A model generated the notes under the pieces. It was not told the origin of the DNA, did no database searches, and saw nothing but the letters and a program-made list of their open reading frames with translations. 22,199 nt of DNA from a virus. Of this stretch, positions 8,990 to 15,345 are shown in pieces (position 1 is the first letter of the stretch; every line of letters starts with the position of its first letter). The stretch covers positions 1 through 22,199 of the IMG/VR virus record IMGVR_UViG_3300048590_000316; one strand, written 5' to 3'. The translations under genes were made by a program, and so were the position numbers.

Positions 8990-10844
8990 TCTGCTGTTTC
9001 GGCTGCCACCTGGCACGCCGGATCTGTTGTTCGGGGAAGTCGAAAATCTTCCCGATGCTGAAGCGACCGTATCGGGCACGCTACCGGGCTACCGAGGCGC
9101 CGTCTCTGTCGGCTACCTGTTCCCCGTGTCTATTGTCGGCACGCTGCCCAGCTTCGCAGGTGCCGTGCAAGCGCGCTACGTCTCCGGCACCGATCGTCCG
9201 TTGGTGACGAAGATCGGTGCCCAACACCAAGATGCGGCGGCTCTGCAAGTAGGCTCGCAAAACCGGTACGAGCGCGCCGAGGCCACGGAGGTTGGCCCGC
9301 AGACTGGATGGGGTGCCCCGGCCGGTCTCCGCACCGATCTGACGGCGCGACACCAAGACGCCGTGCACACGAGTCGCGCGAGTCTGTTGGCACGGCACCA
9401 AGACGCCGACCGCGTACCCCCTATCCGCACTGTTGCGCGTCATCAAGACGCGCTGCGTGATCGACGGCTGCAGCGCACGGGCCGGTATCAGGAGGCCGTC
9501 GGTGCAGGGGCTATCCGCAGCACCGACTGGCAGGACCGGTATCGAGATCGCCGCCCGACCATGGTCGTGCCGTGGGGTGCTGCACTGCGACTGCTGATCC
9601 GGTGCAGTGACACCTACGGGCAAGCTGCGGCTCTCGACGGGGCGTGGTTGGCGCGGCACCAAGACGCCATGCGGCCACCGGCCGGCACCAGCGTGCCGCC
9701 GATCGTCGTGCCCCCACCGTTCAATCCGTGCTACCTGCCAGACCCCGATCTGGTGTTCTCAGAACTTGCAGTCAGCACCGGGTCTCTGCTTTTCATCTGC
9801 CAGCCTGGCGGGCCGACGCCCCCGGGGCAGATCGTCGTGCCTATCAGGAGGGTCTACATGACCGTCAACAGCGCAACCTTGACCCGGGTAGTGGGGGGCA
9901 TCGAGATCCCGGTACTCGGTATGGACATGAGCCTCGACGTGGACTCGTGGACGTGGAGTTTCAGTGCATCCGTTCCGGGCCGTGCGTTGCCGAATCTACA
10001 GCCTGTCGGCGGCGATCCGGTGGAACTCGAAGCCGTGATCAACGGGGTGTCCTATCGCTTCTATGCCGAGAGCCTGGCGTGGGAGCGCGTGTTCGGCCGC
10101 ACCAGCATCCGGCTCGGGGGTCGCGGCAAGGCAGCCTCGCTCGACGCACCCTACGCACCGGTGCTCACCTTCGGCAACTCAACGGCTCGAACAGCAGAGC
10201 AGTTGGTCAACGACATCCTGACATTCAACGGCGTGCCGCTCGGGTGGACTGTCGACTTCGATTTGGATGACTGGACGGTTCCGGGCGGGGTATGGTCGCA
10301 CCAAGGCACCTACATCTCTGCGCTAAATGCGGTGGCCTCTGCAACAGGCGCGTATGTGCAGCCGCACAACACGGATCAGGCTTTGAGCCTGTTGTTGCGC
10401 TATCCCGTGCCGGCATGGGAGTGGGACGGTGTGACGGCAGACTACGTGTTGCCGGCCGATGTCGTCAGTCGGGAAGGCATCGCCTGGACCAACAAGCCCG
10501 AGTACAACCGAGTCTATGTCTCGGGACAGAAAGACGGCGTGCTGGGCCGCTACACGCGCATGGGTACTGCCGGGGATCTGGTTGCCCCGAGTGTGATCGA
10601 CCCCTTGATCACGGCAGCCGTTCCGGTGAGGCAACGCGGTCGTGCCATCTTGTCTGACACCGGGCGGGTGGCAATGGTCAGCCTTCGCATGCCTGTGCTC
10701 AGTAGCACCGGGATCATCAAACCTGGCAAGTTCGTCGAGTATGACGACGGGGGCACGGTCCGTATCGGCTTGACGCGCTCGGTGTCTGTCAACGTGAGCA
10801 TGCCGACGATCTATCAGACCTTGGAGGTCGAGACCCATGTCTAA
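8967..10844 (+). CDS. Large tail protein with 14-15-residue repeats
   Basis: A 625-residue protein with no ATG near its 5' end. TTG 8967 (after AGG) or TTG 8979 is the likely start, overlapping the preceding gene. Residues about 85-235 hold a degenerate tandem repeat centred on A-R-H-Q-D-A, best seen at 127, 142, 157 and 172 (period 15) and again at 229; an earlier stretch from 85 has period 14. A Pro-rich linker leads to a C-terminal domain (about 290-625) with SLDVDSWTWSFSASVPG and a final mixed alpha/beta part. That domain resembles tail-tip hub or central fibre proteins. Position before the lysis genes supports a tail-tip role. Confidence 0.7.
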   Translation: MAAPLSSDLLFRLPPGTPDLLFGEVENLPDAEATVSGTLPGYRGAVSVGYLFPVSIVGTLPSFAGAVQARYVSGTDRPLVTKIGAQHQDAAALQVGSQNRYERAEATEVGPQTGWGAPAGLRTDLTARHQDAVHTSRASLLARHQDADRVPPIRTVARHQDALRDRRLQRTGRYQEAVGAGAIRSTDWQDRYRDRRPTMVVPWGAALRLLIRCSDTYGQAAALDGAWLARHQDAMRPPAGTSVPPIVVPPPFNPCYLPDPDLVFSELAVSTGSLLFICQPGGPTPPGQIVVPIRRVYMTVNSATLTRVVGGIEIPVLGMDMSLDVDSWTWSFSASVPGRALPNLQPVGGDPVELEAVINGVSYRFYAESLAWERVFGRTSIRLGGRGKAASLDAPYAPVLTFGNSTARTAEQLVNDILTFNGVPLGWTVDFDLDDWTVPGGVWSHQGTYISALNAVASATGAYVQPHNTDQALSLLLRYPVPAWEWDGVTADYVLPADVVSREGIAWTNKPEYNRVYVSGQKDGVLGRYTRMGTAGDLVAPSVIDPLITAAVPVRQRGRAILSDTGRVAMVSLRMPVLSSTGIIKPGKFVEYDDGGTVRIGLTRSVSVNVSMPTIYQTLEVETHV

Positions 10845-11058
10845 CTCGTTCGTCCGCCTCAAGAGGCTGCTGGCCGCCGCGCCGCTGCAAGTGGGTGATG
10901 TCACCGCAGTCAGCGGCACCGCAGTGACGGTCGAGGAACCTGGCGGCGGTGTCGTCGTCGTGCGAGGCGCCGCCACTGTTGGTCAACGGGTCTACTTCCG
11001 CGATGGCGTCATTGAGGGTTTGGCGCCGTCGTTGTCCATCGAGATCGTGGAGGAATGA
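10837..11058 (+). CDS. Small tail-associated protein
   Basis: A 73-residue protein beginning MSNSFVRLKRLLAAAP, overlapping the preceding gene by 8 nt. The rest is short beta-strand-like segments (GDVTAVSGTAVTVEEPGGG, QRVYFRDGVIEGLAPS), resembling the small OB- or SH3-like proteins often encoded after tail-tip genes. The Rz start follows one base after its stop. The function is unknown. Confidence 0.65.
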   Translation: MSNSFVRLKRLLAAAPLQVGDVTAVSGTAVTVEEPGGGVVVVRGAATVGQRVYFRDGVIEGLAPSLSIEIVEE

Positions 11059-11059
11059 G

Positions 11060-11599
11060 ATGGTGCCGCCGACTTTCTACGTCATCGGCGCGCTCGCCGT
11101 CGCCTTGGTCGGCAGCAACCTGTGGCACATGGCTCGGGTATCGGCCGCGCACCTACAGGTTGCCAAAGCCGAAAAAACCATCGAGATCATGAAAGGGGAG
11201 CGCGACAAGGCCACGGCTGCGCTGGAGAAGTCACTGCGCGAGCACACCATCACCGTGGCCAAACTGCAGTCGGAGCATGCGGCTGCCCAGCAGGAGAAGG
11301 AAGATGCGTTCCACCGTCAAAAGGCCGCTCTCGCTCGTGATGCCGCTCGTGATGCCGCTGCTGCTCGCAGCTTGCGCGACCGGCTCGCCGTCGCAACCGC
11401 TGCCGCCAGTGGTGGGGCCCGGCGTGAAGTTGACACCTCTGCCTGCCAGCGTGACCGAGATCGACTTGAAGCCCTCGGACGACTGGCGGGCGAAGGTCAG
11501 GAACTACTTGTTGAAGCTCGAAGCCTTCTCGATCAACGAGAAGCCGAGGTGATCAGGCTGCAGGACCAACTGCGGTTGGACCGACAGGCGGTGCGCTAG
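11060..11599 (+). CDS. Rz: Rz-like inner-membrane spanin
   Basis: This is the inner-membrane subunit of the two-component spanin that fuses inner and outer membranes at the end of phage lysis. The 179-residue protein has an N-terminal membrane anchor (about residues 6-25, FYVIGALAVALVGSNLW) and then a long charged coiled coil, the family's typical layout. AGGA precedes ATG 11060. A second gene with a lipobox is nested in another frame inside it, which is the diagnostic Rz/Rz1 arrangement. Its TAG stop shares CTAG with the stop of the convergent gene on the other strand. No holin or endolysin gene lies beside it in this window. Confidence 0.85.
   Translation: MVPPTFYVIGALAVALVGSNLWHMARVSAAHLQVAKAEKTIEIMKGERDKATAALEKSLREHTITVAKLQSEHAAAQQEKEDAFHRQKAALARDAARDAAAARSLRDRLAVATAAASGGARREVDTSACQRDRDRLEALGRLAGEGQELLVEARSLLDQREAEVIRLQDQLRLDRQAVR
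11304..11552 (+). CDS. Rz1: Rz1-like outer-membrane lipoprotein spanin, nested in Rz
   Basis: This is the outer-membrane partner of Rz. It is an 82-residue lipoprotein encoded entirely within Rz in a different frame. The start is ATG 11304, preceded by AGGAGAAGGA. A signal peptide (MRSTVKRPLSLVMPLVMPL) ends in the lipobox LLAAC, and a Pro-rich segment follows (PSQPLPPVVGPG), as is usual for Rz1. The nested layout, lipobox and Pro-rich region together make the call secure, and they imply a Gram-negative host. Confidence 0.87.
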   Translation: MRSTVKRPLSLVMPLVMPLLLAACATGSPSQPLPPVVGPGVKLTPLPASVTEIDLKPSDDWRAKVRNYLLKLEAFSINEKPR

Positions 11600-11910
11600 T
11601 CCTGCCAGAAGTCCGATCGCTTGCCCGGCACCCGAGCAATGCACGACGACACCTCGGCGGCAGCGCGGTAGAGGCCCATGATCTTCGGGAGCATCTTGCC
11701 GTCGATGCGCACACCGTAACTACGGCAGCGGTCCCCCGCCTGCAGCAGTTCGGCCTCGACGGTTTGGCCGTGCAACTTGATGACGACGTTGCCGATGACA
11801 GTGCCGTGCGGGATCTGCGGAGGTCCCTGCCTCGGCGGACGGTTTTCGGCCTCTGCATCGCGGCGGGCTCGCTGGGCGATCTTTCGGTTGTTTATAACTG
11901 CAAATCGCAT
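11596..11910 (-). CDS. Hypothetical phage protein, last gene of leftward operon
   Basis: A 104-residue protein starting at ATG 11910. The N-terminus is basic (MRFAVINNRKIAQRARRDAE) and a compact domain follows (GTVIGNVVIKLHGQTVEAEL, then YGVRIDGKMLPKIMG). I do not recognise the family. It is the distal gene of the leftward operon and its TAG stop overlaps the Rz TAG in a shared CTAG. Upstream lies an 18-bp remnant resembling the two outer boxes of an attC site. The ribosome binding site is poor. Confidence 0.55.
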   Translation of the reverse strand: MRFAVINNRKIAQRARRDAEAENRPPRQGPPQIPHGTVIGNVVIKLHGQTVEAELLQAGDRCRSYGVRIDGKMLPKIMGLYRAAAEVSSCIARVPGKRSDFWQD

Positions 11911-11917
11911 GCGTGTC

Positions 11918-11935
11918 GCCTAACTCACGTTGGGC
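11918..11935 (+). repeat. Possible collapsed attC remnant
   Basis: GCCTAAC and GTTGGGC, the two outer boxes of an attC site, stand back to back separated only by TCAC. The flanking minus-strand gene stops 2 nt before the box, as cassette genes do in the array to the right. This looks like an attC that lost its inner arms and loop, but 18 bases could also arise by chance. Confidence 0.35.
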
Positions 11936-11936
11936 G

Positions 11937-12098
11937 TCAGTCCTTCACCCGGTCCAGCCAGTCGCGCAACCGCTGCGGGCCAATGCGCTGCAGCTTCTCG
12001 CGCTGGGCCGGCGTCAGCCTCACGGGCACCGGGATCAGCTTTTCGCCGGGGGCCTTCGCAGGCCGCCCGGTTTTCTTTGGTTCGGCCTGGTCGCTCAT
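11937..12098 (-). CDS. Small ribbon-helix-helix-like DNA-binding protein
   Basis: A 53-residue protein too short for many gene callers. It begins MSDQAEPKKTGRPAKAP, a basic arm with a GRP motif. It continues VPVRLTPAQREKLQRIG and RLRDWLDRV, matching the strand-helix-helix layout of small phage ribbon-helix-helix regulators. ATG 12098 overlaps the stop of the upstream gene (ATGA), so translation is probably coupled. It could regulate the promoter and palindrome 200 bp upstream; that is an inference from proximity. Confidence 0.6.
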   Translation of the reverse strand: MSDQAEPKKTGRPAKAPGEKLIPVPVRLTPAQREKLQRIGPQRLRDWLDRVKD

Positions 12099-12289
12099 TC
12101 GGCGCGATCGTCGATCACGGTGGCTCGGGCCACAGCCAGGCTGTTGTCGTCGTCCGCGTCCAGGTCTTCCTCGGTGTCATACACCAGCACATCCAGCAGG
12201 GGGCGGTTTTGTTCGTCTGCGCCGGCATCGCAGTGCCAGAAAAATTTGCCGTCATGCTCTTGCGCGAATTGGGTGTAGGTCTTGCTCAT
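12095..12289 (-). CDS. Small acidic hypothetical protein
   Basis: A 64-residue protein beginning MSKTYTQFAQEHDGKFFWHC and then strongly acidic (DTEEDLDADDDNSLAVARA). CAGGAG lies 7 nt before ATG 12289, which decides this start over an upstream in-frame one at 12361. It is the first gene after the predicted leftward promoter and overlaps the next gene by 4 nt. An acidic small protein in an early region could be a DNA mimic or a plain accessory protein; nothing in the sequence settles this. Confidence 0.65.
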   Translation of the reverse strand: MSKTYTQFAQEHDGKFFWHCDAGADEQNRPLLDVLVYDTEEDLDADDDNSLAVARATVIDDRAE

Positions 12290-12306
12290 GTTGCTCTCCT
12301 GGGTTG

Positions 12307-12325
12307 CTGCAGCGCCGTGCTGCAG
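12307..12325. promoter_or_regulatory. Operator-like palindrome
   Basis: A perfect 7-bp inverted repeat, CTGCAGC and GCTGCAG with a 5-bp spacer, lies directly downstream of the predicted -10 box. It is well placed to act as an operator for the leftward promoter or as a 5'-UTR hairpin in its transcript. Confidence 0.4.
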
Positions 12326-12332
12326 TGGTATT

Positions 12333-12361
12333 AATGTACTACCGAAAGCAGCAGCATGCAA
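12333..12361 (-). promoter_or_regulatory. Sigma70-like leftward promoter
   Basis: On the minus strand, TTGCAT (12361-12356) and TACATT (12338-12333) are separated by exactly 17 bp. They match the -35 and -10 consensus at four or five and four positions. The stretch is AT-rich against its GC-rich surroundings and lies about 45-70 bp ahead of the gene at 12289. It would drive the three genes down to 11596. Confidence 0.45.
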
Positions 12362-12401
12362 GCGCTTCGCGTAATACCTAAATGCAGCGTGTGGTCTTTC
12401 T

Positions 12402-12460
12402 CGCGCTCCGGCTCCAGCCGCCCACCCACACCATCGAGCGGGGAGCCGTTGGCTCTCCGC
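12402..12460 (-). other. Hairpin and 23-bp repeat, possible attC relict
   Basis: Bases 12402-12424 are identical to 16974-16996. There the repeat runs into the R'' box GCCCAAC of an attC site; here it runs into GCCCACC. A strong hairpin follows at about 12434-12460, with a 13-bp stem carrying one mismatch and a GTT loop. There is no T-run, so it is not a classical terminator. The 220 bp between genes at 12290 and 12511 hold only this, the promoter and the palindrome. Confidence 0.35.
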
Positions 12461-12511
12461 TCGGGGCTGCGCTCTGCACAGACTCGACTCGCCGCCGACC
12501 TGCTGCTGTGC

Positions 12512-12796
12512 CTATTTGCATGCGCGGCGCATCGCCGCATCGATTGCGGCATCCAGCGCATCTTCGTCGGCGCGCACAGGCGCCGGCCCCTCGACGACGA
12601 TCGACCAGCGCCCGCGCCAGTGCTCTGCCGTGTTGCGGCAGTGCGCCGCGAGCCAGCGGTAGCGGGCAGCGTCTGTTGCGCTCGCCTCGGCTCTCGTGCG
12701 CCAGTAGCACACGTCGCAGAGGTGTCCGTCGCTACCGTCGCGGCCGTGCTTGTGGTGATTAACGGCATAGCTGCCGCAGCGTGCACATTGCGTCAT
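12512..12796 (-). CDS. Cys-rich small phage protein
   Basis: A 94-residue protein beginning MTQCARCGSYAVNHHKHG, with CxxC at 4-7 and a second CxxC (CDVC) near residue 27, a likely zinc ribbon. It continues with ARYRWLAAHC, a motif common in small phage proteins of unknown role. AGGAG lies 7 nt before ATG 12796, and the start overlaps the upstream stop (ATGA). It is probably an early accessory protein. Confidence 0.65.
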   Translation of the reverse strand: MTQCARCGSYAVNHHKHGRDGSDGHLCDVCYWRTRAEASATDAARYRWLAAHCRNTAEHWRGRWSIVVEGPAPVRADEDALDAAIDAAMRRACK

Positions 12797-13095
12797 CTGA
12801 GTCTCCTGATTTCCCCTGCGCACTGGGCGGCGCCGGTGCTGCGTCCCTGGTCCGTCGGGTCCGCGTCCACGCGCCACCGCGCCCAGGCCTGATCCTCGAT
12901 CGCGTCACAGATCGCCGCGCATCGCTCGCGCTCGGCTGCTAGCAGCGCATCGGCCCCCGCCAAGTGCCGCAGTCGCTCCCTCGTGAGCTGCGCAGGCAGT
13001 CCGCACAGTAAGTTGGCGTGCGGGGTCTGCGGGTCGGTGAGTCTGCGCCACTGGTCCAGCTCGGCACGCAGGCGCTCGATTTCGTCGGATGTCAT
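12793..13095 (-). CDS. Small coiled-coil-like hypothetical protein
   Basis: A 100-residue protein beginning MTSDEIERLRAELDQWRRL, probably helical throughout, with the segment LLAAERERCAAICDAIEDQAW that recurs in many small phage proteins. The ribosome binding site is weak, and the start lies 15 nt left of an integron-type R box (13110), so the 5' region may be a damaged attC. It is coupled to the next gene by an ATGA overlap. Confidence 0.6.
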   Translation of the reverse strand: MTSDEIERLRAELDQWRRLTDPQTPHANLLCGLPAQLTRERLRHLAGADALLAAERERCAAICDAIEDQAWARWRVDADPTDQGRSTGAAQCAGEIRRLR

Positions 13096-13110
13096 TTGGT
13101 CTAAGGTGCG

Positions 13111-13401
13111 TTAGGCATCAGGAACCACGCCCTGAACCAAGTGCTCGACGTAGCCGGGCATCGCCTTGGCTGGCCCGCGCTTCTTGGTGCAGGCGGCGCA
13201 GCGTTCGCGGTCGTCTCCTACGCTCACATGCGAGTCGGGCACATGCACCCACGAAGACCCGGGCGAGCCCGGCAGCACAAACCTCCCGCAGCGGTCGCAG
13301 CGCGTCTGCCACTTCGCATGCCAACCGCGCGCCGGCTTGCTGTCGTCCGTCGCCATGTCGTTCATCCAGTCTTCGTAGCTGTGTCGCTCAAGCCATCGCA
13401 T
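13111..13401 (-). CDS. Cassette 1: Cys-rich zinc-finger-like protein
   Basis: A 96-residue protein beginning MRWLERHSYEDWMNDMATDD. It has two CxxC pairs (CDRC near 40 and CAAC near 73), consistent with a zinc-bound fold of the HNH or zinc-ribbon type, but no HNH catalytic triad is evident. GGTGGAG precedes ATG 13401, which I prefer to an in-frame GTG at 13416. The TAA stop is the one inside the R box (GCC TAA C), so cassette boundary and stop coincide. Confidence 0.65.
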   Translation of the reverse strand: MRWLERHSYEDWMNDMATDDSKPARGWHAKWQTRCDRCGRFVLPGSPGSSWVHVPDSHVSVGDDRERCAACTKKRGPAKAMPGYVEHLVQGVVPDA

Positions 13402-13420
13402 GCTGTTCTCCACCACTGAT

Positions 13421-13479
13421 GCCCAACAGGTCGCTCAAACGGACGGGCCTACGGCCCGCCGTTTAGCTCTGCGTTGGGC
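13421..13479 (+). repeat. attC site a
   Basis: A compact 59-bp site. R'' is GCCCAAC and R' is GTTGGGC. The arms pair as GCT-C-AAACGG-A-CGGGCC against GCT-AAACGG-CGGGCC, with the two extra bases on the left arm. The minus-strand gene from the right reads through its R'-L' arm and stops at 13449. Confidence 0.9.
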
Positions 13480-13895
13480 CGTAGCGCGTTCCAGGCGGCG
13501 ATGAGCGCGGCCTCGATCTCATGCAGCCGCCCCATCAGCTCGTCGGGCTTCAGGCTGTAGCACTGCAATTTGTACCAGTGGCTGCCGGCCTCCCCCGTCA
13601 CGTCTACCTCCACGCTTTCCCATGCGCCGCCCGGCGCATCCGCGTGCTCAATTCGCCACGGGCGGATCACGATTTGCATCGGTTTCCCGTCGTTGCACTC
13701 GCATTCGCGGGCTTTGTGCTTTGTTGGCCTGTAGGCGTACCAGTTGCAGCAGTTGCCGTCGCGCGCTAGCCCATCGTGCGCTATGCGGAACCCCTGGTTC
13801 GTCAGCCACTCACGCAAAGAATCGCCCCCCACCAGCGGCCCAACAGGGCGTTGCAGGCGAACCGCAACGGCGGGTTGGCTTACTTCGTCGGTCAT
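13449..13895 (-). CDS. Cassette 2: conserved hypothetical phage protein, paralog A
   Basis: A 148-residue protein of unknown function, closely similar to the cassette 10 protein. Shared blocks include ARECECNDGKPMQIV, EVDVTGEAGSHWYKL and DELMGRLHEIEAAL. The start is ATG 13895 with GGAG 6 nt upstream, both inside attC b, so about the first 19 residues (ending RPVG) come from the recombination site. The protein reads through the R box of attC a and ends in site-encoded PNAELNGGP. The Cys-rich CNWYAY...ECEC segment may bind metal. No enzyme motif is recognised. Confidence 0.75.
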   Translation of the reverse strand: MTDEVSQPAVAVRLQRPVGPLVGGDSLREWLTNQGFRIAHDGLARDGNCCNWYAYRPTKHKARECECNDGKPMQIVIRPWRIEHADAPGGAWESVEVDVTGEAGSHWYKLQCYSLKPDELMGRLHEIEAALIAAWNALRPNAELNGGP

Positions 13896-13955
13896 CTTGC
13901 TCTCCATATTCGGTGTCGTCCGCGCCGTTACGGTCGCCTGAACTCACAGTTAGAT
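13838..13955 (+). repeat. attC site b
   Basis: A 118-bp site. R'' is GCCCAAC and R' is GTTAGAT. Its arms pair through CAGGCGA...CCG and AACGGCG with extra G and A on the left arm. The long central segment carries, on the minus strand, GGAG and the start codon (13895) of the cassette 2 gene. Confidence 0.82.
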
Positions 13956-14777
13956 GGCAAGCGCGGCCTGGGCCGTGCGTGCCTGCTGTAGTGGCGCGTA
14001 CTTGCTGTAAAGCTCGCACGCAATCCAATTCCTGCCCATGCTCTCGGCCACGCGGCCAGTCGTCCCGCTTCCGTGAAACGGGTCGAGTACAGAGTCACCA
14101 ACAGAAGACGCAACCTCAATGCAGCGGCGCGGTAGCTCCTCTGGAAAGGTTGCGAAGTGCAGACCGTTCCCGGCCGCGGGTTCAATGTCCCACACAGAAC
14201 GCAACCGCCTTTTGTCCTTGAACTTGTAGCGGTACTTCTTCGTAAGCATGAACAGCGACTCGTGCGACCTGGTGAACCGCGAAGCTGAAGCGCGGCCTTC
14301 GGCGGCCGGCGTTGGCTTGCGCCAGATGATCTCCTGCCGCAAGTACCAGCCCGCGTCCTGAAGCGCGAAAGCCACGCGCCAAGGAATGCCGAGCATATCT
14401 TTCGGCTTGATGTTTGAGCCCCCAAACGCAGCAGCAAAGCTCGGACGAGCGTTGATGTCATAGCCTCTACGGTTTGCTTTTGGCTCGGTGCCCGCATTGG
14501 CGGCCGTCTTGTCGCCCCAATACCCCGCGTACCCGTCACCGAGGTTCAGGAATAGCACTCCGTCGTCTGCCAGCAGGTCGCGCACTCCCTCGAACACATC
14601 CACCAGCGCGGCCACGTACTGCGCCGGGGTGCGCTCGCGGCCAAGTTCTCGCGGGTCGTCGCCATAGGCGCGTAGACCGTAGTACGGTGGGCTCGTCACG
14701 CAGCACTGCACGCGCACGCCCTGCGCCTTCAGGTCGCGCATCGTGTCGCGGCAGTCTCCGAAAAACACGCGGTTCAT
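13950..14777 (-). CDS. Cassette 3: DNA N4-cytosine/N6-adenine methyltransferase
   Basis: A 275-residue SAM-dependent DNA methyltransferase. The catalytic motif TSPPYYGLR is at about residues 28-36 and the SAM-binding motif DPFHGSGTTG is at 232-241. Catalytic before SAM-binding is the beta-class order, and SPPY favours N4-cytosine, although N6-adenine cannot be excluded. ATG 14777 with AAGGA 7 nt upstream is preferred over ATG 14804, which overlaps the R'' box. The stop is the TAA of the R box (ATC TAA C). No partner restriction endonuclease is present, so it is an orphan methyltransferase. The likely job is protecting phage DNA from host restriction. Confidence 0.88.
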   Translation of the reverse strand: MNRVFFGDCRDTMRDLKAQGVRVQCCVTSPPYYGLRAYGDDPRELGRERTPAQYVAALVDVFEGVRDLLADDGVLFLNLGDGYAGYWGDKTAANAGTEPKANRRGYDINARPSFAAAFGGSNIKPKDMLGIPWRVAFALQDAGWYLRQEIIWRKPTPAAEGRASASRFTRSHESLFMLTKKYRYKFKDKRRLRSVWDIEPAAGNGLHFATFPEELPRRCIEVASSVGDSVLDPFHGSGTTGRVAESMGRNWIACELYSKYAPLQQARTAQAALAI

Positions 14778-14802
14778 AGGTTCCTTCGCTTCGGCACCGG
14801 CC

Positions 14803-14875
14803 ATCTAACTACTCGCTCAACTCGGACCCGTTCCGGCCTTCGGCCTCCACGGGCCGGTTAGCTCGAACGTTAGGC
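14803..14875 (+). repeat. attC site c
   Basis: A 73-bp site. R'' is ATCTAAC and R' is GTTAGGC. The left arm GCT-C-AAC-T-CGG-A-CCCG pairs with GCT-AAC-CGG-CCCG of the right arm. The R'' box matches the GTTAGAT that starts the same cassette at 13949, as expected for a genuine cassette. Confidence 0.9.
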
Positions 14876-15295
14876 CTTCTTCGGCAGGCGCACTTGCAGT
14901 TGCGTGCCGTCCTTGCAGTTAATGTCCAGCACCGTCCCGCGCTCCCAGCGCTGGGCGTGCGCATAGCCCCCGCGCTTGGCGCACAGTTCCTCGGCCACAG
15001 CAATGTCGGGCGGCTGCACCATGTCCACGCAGCCCGCCAGTGCGGCAGCAACCCCGGCGGCAAAGAACACCCGCGCCAGGTGGCATAGCGCCAAGGTCGG
15101 GGTGGTCACGTCATAGGGGCCGCTGTCGTAGGTCAGCGCACGCCAAAGCCGGTTGTCGTTGTGCTCTCTCAGCACTGCAAACGCCATGTCGGCAATCTGG
15201 CGGTCTGTCAGCTTGCGCGCGTCGGCAGCAGGCCTAACAGGTCGCTCAACTTGACCCGCCACGGCATCGCGGCCTGCATCGGTTGTCGTGTTCAT
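14870..15295 (-). CDS. Cassette 4: hypothetical protein with internal lipobox
   Basis: A 141-residue protein. ATG 15295 with AAAGGA 4 nt upstream lies inside attC d, so about the first 21 residues (ending VERPVR) are site-encoded. An alternative ATG at 15349 overlaps the upstream stop (ATGA). The middle contains ARVFFAAGVAAALAGC, which looks like a signal peptide ending in the lipobox LAGC. A shorter lipoprotein starting at an internal TTG or GTG just before it is therefore possible. The C-terminal part (CAKRGGYAHAQRWERG, then VLDINCKDGTQL) resembles a small secreted domain. The TAA stop is in the R box. Confidence 0.6.
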   Translation of the reverse strand: MNTTTDAGRDAVAGQVERPVRPAADARKLTDRQIADMAFAVLREHNDNRLWRALTYDSGPYDVTTPTLALCHLARVFFAAGVAAALAGCVDMVQPPDIAVAEELCAKRGGYAHAQRWERGTVLDINCKDGTQLQVRLPKKA

Positions 15296-15344
15296 CGCGT
15301 CCTTTCCGCCCGCGCGTGGCGGGCAAGTTAGCTTTGCGTTGGGC
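15232..15344 (+). repeat. attC site d
   Basis: A 113-bp site. R'' is GCCTAAC and R' is GTTGGGC. The arm GCT-C-AACTTG-A-CCCGCC pairs with GCT-AACTTG-CCCGCC. The minus strand of the central segment holds AAAGGA and ATG 15295. Confidence 0.9.
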
Positions 15345-15345
15345 G

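Noticed and set aside
9219-9672. Diversity-generating retroelement target or template repeat
   Set aside because: The repeats are protein-level tandem units without adenine-biased variation, and no reverse transcriptase gene is present in the window.
12434-12460. Hairpin as a rho-independent terminator
   Set aside because: The stem is strong but no T-run follows on either strand. It is kept only as a possible attC relict.
12331-12786. Minus-strand ORF overlapping the promoter region
   Set aside because: It shares the coding of a short GRLEPER stretch with cassette 7 because of the 23-bp repeat, but the rest is shadow of the Cys-rich gene and it has no ribosome binding site.
14809-15063. Minus-strand ORF running through attC c
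   Set aside because: It is out of frame with the better-supported cassette 4 gene and reads as Trp/Arg/Ala-rich shadow.
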